From Fennellomyces sp. T-0311 (taxonomy: Eukaryota; Mucoromycota; Mucoromycetes; Mucorales; Lichtheimiaceae): DNA of 64,000 nucleotides. Shown piece by piece: positions 56,826 through 64,000 of the stretch. Position numbers and translations under genes: made by a program. The stretch's first letter is position 1. Each line of letters begins with the position of its first letter. A model generated the notes under the pieces. It searched no databases, was not told the DNA's origin, and worked only from the letters and a program-made list of their open reading frames with translations. The stretch spans positions 372,001 to 436,000 of the forward strand of contig JALLLT010000006.1 of NCBI GenBank assembly GCA_025266875.1, read 5' to 3'.

Positions 56826-58196
56826 CTATGCGTCTGAGCTGGCGCTCGCTCGGGTCCTTGAGGTGCGTGTACCTAATCGAAATAGTCTACTGAGTATATA
56901 TAGTTTCTCATTGTTATTAGTAAACAATATTACTTCAGATAAATGTAAGATGAACGATGTGATGTGAGATTTTTGCTGTGAAAGTAAGGTGTCTCGAAAA
57001 AGTATACATAGTTTGTACGACGCCTGCAAGAAATGTGGTCAGTACATTATCATCGACGAATTTAAAAAAGAAAACTTACATAGGCGTCTAATGCTGCATA
57101 TTTTTTTTGTACCTCAGTTAATGAGTTTCTAGCCCAGTTGCTTACGCGGACTTTCTTCTCCTTTGGTAGTTTGCATTCGAGCTAAGAGAAAACAACATCA
57201 GTAACTGCCAGAATTCATTAAGTAAAAGCGTACGAATAGGTTTGTTAAAACGGCCAATGATCGTATTCTTGTCTTTTCAAGTAACGGTGAATCAATATGT
57301 CTTGTCATGCCCTCGAGTTCCACCAGACCGTCGGTTATCAAGGCATAATCCCGGTATAGTTTGTTGCCGTCGCCCCGAATATTCACCCCTGACTTGAAGA
57401 GAAGGGGATTCTTCAAGAAGCGGACGAGCTCTAACGGAAATTCTAAAAAAATACCATATGATTGGTTTTCCAGGATGTGTGTTTTCTATAAAAGTCTTAC
57501 TTTTGAGCTTTGATACCTGGAACAAGAGGATGGTATCCTGCCCGCAAATCTGAATAAGAGCAACTTTGCCTTGTGGTCGACCTTTTTGGAAAGATACAGG
57601 CCATTCTATATCCAAGCCAAACACGGTCTCTCCCTTGCTAATCAACGAGTTACTATGGTAGCACATTTTCATGGATACCCAAACCTTAATAAGTTGGTGA
57701 TATGTGCATTCATTTCATCTGGATCGGCTGTACAGAAGACTTTATAATGACCAGGCCATTGGAGAATGGGTAGGTTTGCTTCTAGTGCATTTTTCTCTTC
57801 CTCCAAGGAAAAATATGGAGCTTGTTGTCCTGCCGACGATTTCTGGAAGGAACGCGGTAGCATTCGCTTTGGCGCTTTGCTCTTTCCGTCGTCGTCCGTT
57901 CTGGCAAAGAAATAAAAAAAATACATGAAGTTATTGTTGAATCGACATAAAAAGAGCACGAACCCGTCTTCCTCCACAGCAGTTTGGGAGGAATCAGTCT
58001 CATTTTGAGAGGATGAAGCACTACTTTGTTGCGACGAGGAACCAGCGGTAACTGTGGCAACGGTACGGATCTCGTGCAATTGGCGACTATATGCGGGAGC
58101 AGATGCCGTTGGCTCTACTAGGCGGATTGCTACTTGCTTGGAGATGGGAATACGCATTGACCGAACTTTATTGATCAAATGAATGAGACGATACAT
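56826..58196 (-). CDS. Werner-type 3'-5' exonuclease, possibly mitochondrial
   Basis: Six exons (57964-58196, 57679-57900, 57501-57637, 57234-57442, 57080-57181, 56826-57023) join in phase to about 366 residues. The last exon's end is uncertain because its C-terminal residues look unusual. The DEDDy core is intact: Exo I FGLDIEW, Exo II FKSGVNIRGDGNKL, Exo III KKYAALDAY. The N-terminus is Arg/Ser-rich with few acids (MYRLIHLINKVRSMRIPISKQ), compatible with a mitochondrial presequence, followed by a Ser/Thr/Gln linker. Resembles the exonuclease half of WRN without the RecQ helicase. The start lies 58 bp downstream of the Ariadne stop codon on the same strand, so its promoter is very short or it is co-transcribed. 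Domain architecture parallels, but is not derived from, the exonuclease in the giant element. Confidence 0.85.
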
Positions 58197-58254
58197 GCAA
58201 AAGTCATTGGCGACATTGCAACCAGCTTAATCCCTATTTTGACGGTTTTCAAGT

Positions 58255-60223
58255 TCAGCTGTCCAGGTCAATGAAGAACTTCCACCTTCCATCCTGCAGT
58301 CCATTGAGCGTGTCGTCAAGTAACACCTCTCGCCGCTGCTTGACATACACGGTCTTGTCCAATACGTTCTGTCTGAGCTGTGCAATGTTTTCTTCATCTA
58401 GCGGCTTATCGAGCAGTTCCGACAGCTGCTCGGTGGCCATTTCCAGGTCTCGTTGGTTGTCCTAAAGCGTCGCTTGCATTAGACAAACGCACAGGCGCAC
58501 GGGATCGCAAACATACCTCAAATATCTCTGTTTGATGCGACTTTTCCAGATAGAATGCAAAAGCATACGTCCATTTGAGTGTCATGCGGCACTCTACTGT
58601 CACATCCACTGCCTTCTTCAAGAACTGAACCTCGATCCACGAAAGGTCGCTTGACTTTTGCATCTCCTCCATCTTACGCTCTGTCTTTTTATATAGGTCC
58701 TGGTCCAGTTTGGCAGATTGTTCGTGATTTGCGAATCGGTTGTAATACTGAAAGCAGCGGGTTAGATTGGCTTGGAGCCAGCAACGCATAAACTTACATG
58801 CAGGTAACGTTCCAAACTGGCACGTGATTTGGCTTGGTTTTCGCGAGCCGAGGCGCCGCTTTTTTCATCGTATCGGTTGCAGGCATAATAGGAAGACCGG
58901 TGTTCGGACCACGGGCCTGTGGCGGGGTTAGCTGTGCGGTGGCAGTGTACGGCAATAGAAAGACTTACCCATACACACCCAGCAGAACTCGTATCTGCAC
59001 TTGCGGCACGTCATGTGATTGCATCCACCGTTCTTTTCAATGGCGGACTGGCACTTTGGACAGTCCTTGGTGTGAGCTGAGATCCAGTTTGCGGTTTCCG
59101 AGTCGTCTTTGCACTTTTGCAGCCACTTCTTGACGAGCGAGCAGACGGCAGGCTATCCGCTTTGGATCAGAACTGACTGCGCAAACCAACAAAAAAAAAA
59201 CTGTCGATCCATACCTGGTGATCGGGAAGCGAGCAACCGAAGCAGAACTTGTGGCCCTCACCGCATTCCACAGTGGGTACGGTGGCTGTGAGGGACACAC
59301 CGGGTATATGGCATTCTATGGCGTATTCGCAGTCGGGAGATGGGCACCAGCGGAACGCATCATTGTCGTCCACAAAGGTGCGGCCCAACAATCGAGCGTA
59401 CCTTGTCTTTGTTTTGGTATCCACCAGCCGCGCGACGACGCTTTCATCGACCACCATATGGCACTTGTCCTGCGGGCATTCGATCCGTCTGCTCTCGCCC
59501 TCGTCCCAGATCTTCTGATTCAGGTAGTGGCCGTAGCATGTGTTGCAGAAACGATGGTAGCAGTCCAGCCAGGTGAACTCCATGTCGGCGTCGTCGTCGA
59601 AGCAGATCTCGCACGTATACCGGTTTTTGACACGTTTGGCTGGTAGCGTAGGAGTGGCCCCATCGGTGTTGTCATTGGGTGGTTTGAGACCTGCCATTTG
59701 CATCACTTTGTCGGGTGCCTCGGTATACCGTTCAAACAGCTTCTCTTTGTTCCACAGAAAGTATCGCAGGAGCGTCGCCGCCTCCGCACTCGCAAGCCCT
59801 GTTGTTTTGTTTGTCAGTGCCGGCGCCGCCCCTCGTCCACGCTCAACTCACCCAAGACGTTGGAAACCTGGGAAATGTGATTATCTTGGGTGTCTTGAAG
59901 GTCTTTGGCGCTGTAGGACACAAAGTCAACCTCGTAGGCCTTCTTCTGTGGCGCCTCCGTTTCGCTGTTTTCAAAGTACGCATCGTCTTCCTCATCTAGA
60001 ACGCAACCAGATATGCATTGGAACAAGTCAAAAGGCAGTAGCCTCAGGGTTTTCATTTACCAGATTCGTACACGGAGTTGCCAAAGAGCGATTCGTCCAT
60101 GACGCTCATGCTATCCTCAAACTGAGAGCCGAGCATTGAATGGGGGCGACGGTGAGAAAATGGCGGCATGAATGGTCAGGGTGCGCTTACCACTTCAAGG
60201 TCGTTATCACTGCATTCACTCAT
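58255..60223 (-). CDS. ARI1-like: Ariadne-type RBR E3 ubiquitin ligase
   Basis: Transfers ubiquitin from an E2 via a RING2 cysteine thioester. In animals, Ariadne works with neddylated cullins. Eight exons (60191-60223, 60061-60121, 59852-59995, 59215-59798, 58969-59152, 58798-58916, 58517-58747, 58255-58461) join in phase to 520 residues, the usual length. Acidic start [10 protein letters not shown], a UBA-like segment ([22 protein letters not shown]), RING1 [54 protein letters not shown]2 [19 protein letters not shown] with the catalytic Cys in GGCNH, then FCWVCMGPWSEH and the helical Ariadne domain ([18 protein letters not shown]). All zinc ligands seen are present. Divergent from the gene at 60653. 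Confidence 0.95.
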
Positions 60224-60652
60224 TGTGGAAGAAGGTCGGTTTGAAAAGCAGCAGGCCAAATTTATGCTCGTCTTGATTCTGCTGCGGATACTCAAAAACG
60301 AGTGGCGTACGGCTTGCATTTATCCTGGCGATCCAGCCTGTGGAAAAAGCCAATGACTTGCAAGGTGCGGGACTCCAACGTCGAAGCCAGATGCTGCGCC
60401 GGAGTGGCATGATACCTCGTTGGCTCAGCGTAGAGTCCTCGCTGACCTTCTTGCGCCACGTTCTCCTTCTTTTAGCATATAAAGTCCAAGCTGTGTAACA
60501 CAGTCATCAAGGACTATGGTGGTCAACCGCTGTTGAGAAGACGGTGACGCCAGTTGCACTTTGATTTTGGTGATTGATCTGCAGTCCGTGTTCTGTTTAT
60601 CTTTCTTTTCCCTCCGCAAAACACTTTCTTCGCATCATGTACGGGCACAATC
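60224..60652. promoter_or_regulatory. Divergent promoter region
   Basis: 429 bp between the ATG of the Ariadne gene and the ATG of the membrane-anchored gene. CT-rich near 60595-60630. No known operator recognised. Confidence 0.4.
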
Positions 60653-62982
60653 ATGTTGGCCATAAGCGCAGTAACCGTTCTCACACTTTACTATAGGGAG
60701 ACACTGCGCCAGCACATCCAAGACCCTTCGTCATCGACATCGAACATTGTATGTCACACAAGCATCTTGCGTTTGGAAGAAATCCAAAGCTAACCGATGT
60801 TTGCTTATAGAATCCATCCAGCGCAAATGACCCGCTGAGTCATCAAGATCTTCGGCATCAAATTGACCGGATCTTTAGCGATCAGCATGTTAGAGACCTT
60901 GGCTTCATGAATCAAGTACGCGACTTTGTCCTCACATGGAGTCGTGTCATCAAGGCTAAGCGCGCGCATTACGCTGAGCGCGAGCAAGACCTGTGGCGTC
61001 GAATCTATCAGGGTATGACTATGGAAAGCAGCATTCTGGGCCCAACCACGACAGGTTAGTTAGTAAACGTGATAAATTGCTGTGGATCTGACTAACAACG
61101 CTTTACAATGCGTAGACCTGCTGCCTGTTGAGCGCGAATTGGATGAACGCTCATGGCGTATCCTGCGGGCGTTCACGGGTGAAACTCATTTGCATGAATT
61201 CCTCGGAATCGTCATTGACGCAATTTACTCCTTGCTTGCCTGTGCCCGACCACTCGTGCTGGACCCTTATTTGGAACCTGATATGCCTCAACTCACGTTT
61301 GGTGAATCCAGTGCGTCAAGTCAGCAGCAGCCTGTTGAAACCGTTCCTTCTGGCTCAAACTCAACGGCTGTCGGTGCCAATCCATACATATTGAGCAGCC
61401 CTGATCCTATTGGCGGTGGACCCATGGAGGCCTTGAACAATGACACTCCTTTGACGCCACCGGCCAATAATACCTTTGCTGAGCTGACTCCTCCTCTCCA
61501 AGAGCAGCCGCATACCCCACAGCACGGCAACCTACCTCGTACTACCTTCTTTGAGGCAGCATCCGACATGTATCAGCCAACAATAAGCGAGCAGCACTGC
61601 ATCAACGAATTCATGCGTCCGTGCCGCAAAATACTTTACGAAATGATTTGGCACTATCTGCAAATCACGGACGAACATGACGTTGGCATGCTCGGCATTG
61701 TCGAAGACTTGGTGGAAAGCGTTGCCCATGTTGTCGACGAGGCTGCAAAACCAGCTGCAGAAACGACATCCGCGACCGAAATGTTTCATAATATGATGTT
61801 GGGTTTGGCTCAAGATGACGACGGCCGTAAGCATATGGACCCCTTGATTGACGCCATGAAGAAAATCAGTATCGGTACTATTACCAAGGACCGGATTGGT
61901 CGTGCTTGGCAATCCCTCGTCACCGAGTGTCGACGCGAACGTGAGCAGGAGTTCAGAGTCCACGAATTAACACAACCCATGAAGGATAAGGCCGATGAGC
62001 TGCTCGAATCGATCGCAAAAATGATACTTATACACGACAAGGATGTCATGGACGTGTTGAACCACGCCAGCGCTATCGTTATGCCTTACTCTGGCGGATT
62101 CTCGTACACTTTAGCAAACATGGCAAAAAGCGTCGCTTTGGGCATCTTTTGGGATGCGAACCGATCCGCCCCAACGTTTGATAAGGCCCGATGGCATGAC
62201 TTGCAGCACGTCTTTCCTTACCTGTGAGTCTCCTTTTTTTAATCCTATCCAAGATTACTAACTGCTTATAATAGGTGCGATTTACTTGGCCCTCTCACCC
62301 TTGGGCGCACTGAGATGTAAGCTAACCTTATTCAACACTTTGTCATATATTCATCAATACATCCTAGAACCACAACTGATTTTGAAATTGTGCTCGAGAG
62401 CGTTAAAGTAAACTTGACCAACTTTTTGCCCAAGAGTGTGACGCACACTGCAGAAGGTCGGTTCAAGTTGGCCGCGCAAGAAGATCAGTTCAAGGCTGGT
62501 CAAAATGTATACCATATGAGCGACGTCTCTTTGTATACTTTGTAAGCGACTACTTTTTTTTAAGCAAACGTATTCTCACATGTGATTACACGCAAAGCAA
62601 CTCGATGGCATTGGTGCTTGATGCCAGCTACGTGTACAAGAAGCGAACTGGTGTGCCGCTTTACATGGATTATGGTCGAATACACTCAGAGGCCCACGAC
62701 GTGGCTGTGGCTGTGGATATCATATCGACGGAGGACAAGCCTCTTTCTGTTCGCAAGTCAGAGTGTACCATAGGTGACCTGGTCCTTCGTTTTGATGAGA
62801 CGCAGCATGGGTAAAGTTCTAGAGTTAGTTCATATGGAAACAGTGGAGCTAATGACAAGATTAGCTTCCTGAACACGCTCCAAAAGGCAGCCTTCAAACG
62901 CAAAATCACTGCAGTTCTCAAGGACATGGCATCCAATATCATCGAACGCATGATATCTCAAGTGGAGCTTGCTTTGCTGTAA
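60653..62982 (+). CDS. Membrane-anchored protein of uncertain family (HAM1-N/TULIP-like?)
   Basis: Seven exons (60653-60748, 60811-61054, 61116-62223, 62275-62316, 62368-62541, 62598-62810, 62865-62982) join in phase to 664 residues. The start MLAISAVTVLTLYYRETLR gives a short hydrophobic N-terminal segment. Helical region SHQDLRHQIDRIFSDQHVRD..FVLTWSRVIKAKR, then a Pro/Ser/Asn-rich linker (about residues 170-260), then a long conserved-looking domain (GFSYTLANMAKSVALGIFWDANR, TTDFEIVLESVKVNLTNFLPKSV, YVYKKRTGVPLYMDYG). The beta-rich C-terminal half with alternating hydrophobics recalls the lipid-binding HAM1-N/BPI-like fold, but I cannot establish it. It might bind lipid at the ER. Exon 6 uses an AAAG acceptor. 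Confidence 0.7.
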
Positions 62983-63795
62983 CATAGCAACGTACATATC
63001 TCAATCCACATCAACATCCAACGTTTGCACACTCTCACATGCCATAACTTGCTCATTAAAGTACTTTCTAGTTGATTATACTTATGAATGTTGATATAGG
63101 CCACTGGTGAACCAGGAACACCTTGCATAAGATTGACATACTTGTGCTCGGTTCAGCTACTCTACACTCAAATAAAAAAAGAAATACCATCTGCGGAACA
63201 CCATGTGATGCGTCGTATACGAGCCGTCAGGTTCGAAGCTGGTCTCTCCACAGACGCTCTCTACTACCGTGGAAAACGCATCGGTCGCACCGACTGGGGT
63301 GGGCATAATGTAAAGAAAAAGGTCGGGGGAGCAACAGTATATTGACTCCCCACGTTTGCAAGGCGCCGCAGAAGTTTATATCGTTTTGGTGCAACGAAGC
63401 TAACGAAGCTTCTTTTCCTGGAATTCTAGAGTCAATCCAAACTCTTCGACAATTGAACACAAAATCGTCAGTGCCTCCACGACCATTATCTTTAGACGCA
63501 TGACTCCCATCCCAACAATTCCGTCGGCCATCCACATCATAGCTCCGTTCGTTCAAATGTATAAATATATTAAGAGTATTTTGCTGACTACGCGATAAGA
63601 GGAAGAGGAGACGAAGAACGGCGAGCGAGCGAGATAGACAATAGTCAACTCAGTACGGAGGTTGGTAGACGTTTAGACGGCCACACGTTCCACATTCGTA
63701 CAGATTCTTTGTTGGCCCGCATGGAACGAGTGGAATGAAACTATGTTCAAGAATGAGTCGTCCGGTTTAATAGAGAGCATTCATCATCTCTCGTT
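62983..63795. other. Intergenic, no gene supported
   Basis: Contains an open stretch (63150-63345, QIKKEIPSAEHHVMRRIRAV...) without start or recognisable domain. Otherwise AT-rich spacer. Confidence 0.4.
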
Positions 63796-63908
63796 TTACC
63801 AAAAAGTGAAGCATTCGTTCGACTTTACAAAGTAGACATCGCGGGCTGAACAGTTTGGACAAGTCCAAACCTGGTTGCCAGATCTACGTTTGAAATTCTC
63901 AAAGCCAA
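63796..63908 (-). CDS. Last exon of a gene running off the right edge
   Basis: Minus-strand exon reading GFENFKRRSGNQVWTCPNCSARD then VYFVKSNECFTFW and TAA. It is preceded by TATAG acceptor and, further right, another possible exon (about 63960-64000, CKKNMFFCF). CPNC suggests half of a zinc ribbon, with partners outside the window or upstream. Too short to name. Confidence 0.35.
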
Positions 63909-64000
63909 CTATACAAAGCAGTGTATCAGTAAATGTTGGTCATCATTCATTTCAAAGGACACCCACATGTAAAGCAAAAGAACATATTTTTTTTGCAGGA

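Noticed and set aside
63123..63345. Two overlapping basic frames near the right end
   Set aside because: No start context, no domain, and incompatible with the minus-strand exon signals nearby; probably chance.

Overview
The window is nuclear DNA from a filamentous fungus. The best fit is an early-diverging Mucoromycota (Mucorales-type) species. Genes are broken by many 45-60 nt GT-AG introns, and conserved eukaryotic housekeeping genes sit between AT-rich gaps and decayed transposons. The families present (TPR-F-box-LRR proteins, SNF8, COG8, an eIF3c, a Vba/Fnx-like 14-TM transporter, a Rab18 GTPase with a CXC tail) fit this placement, but the species call is inference. I saw no tRNA, rRNA or CRISPR array.

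Layout. 0-15 kb: a remnant and an intact copy of a TPR-F-box-LRR gene, a 4 kb nearly empty stretch with a decayed inverted sequence pair, UDP-glucose 4-epimerase, mitochondrial DNA polymerase gamma (presequence recovered by extending exon 1), and a type II membrane DUF1647-like glycosyltransferase-type protein. 15.85-30.64 kb: a 14.8 kb mobile element with 2.75 kb, almost identical terminal inverted repeats, bounded by a perfect 9-bp target-site duplication (AATGTTTTT). It carries a decayed transposase-like gene in which a DEDDy 3'-5' exonuclease domain lies between what look like the second D and the E of a DDE core. It also carries 256-bp tandem repeats, a PD-(D/E)XK-like cargo gene with a MITE lodged exactly in a splice acceptor, and a PIF/Harbinger remnant cut off by the right terminal repeat. 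30.7-45.1 kb: a dense housekeeping block (COG8, SNF8/VPS22, eIF3c), a six-finger RGG/C2H2 gene built by duplicating a multi-exon cassette, a second TPR-F-box-LRR gene, and an MFS transporter. 45-54.8 kb: a transposon graveyard (DDE endonuclease remnant, MULE-type transposase with an OTU protease-like end, a 15-bp minisatellite, lineage-specific hypotheticals). 54.8-64 kb: Rab18, a Werner-type exonuclease, an Ariadne RBR ubiquitin ligase, a divergently transcribed membrane-anchored protein of uncertain family, and the 3' end of a gene running off the window.

The host genes show no operon-like pathway. COG8 and Rab18 (membrane traffic), SNF8 (ESCRT-II), eIF3c (translation), the F-box proteins and Ariadne ligase (ubiquitin) and pol gamma (mtDNA) are ordinary neighbours. 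The giant element inserted 58 bp beyond the COG8 stop and about 780 bp upstream of the glycosyltransferase start. Exon joins below were made by eye from GT/AG sites and continuous reading frame; they are checked for phase but not against transcripts.
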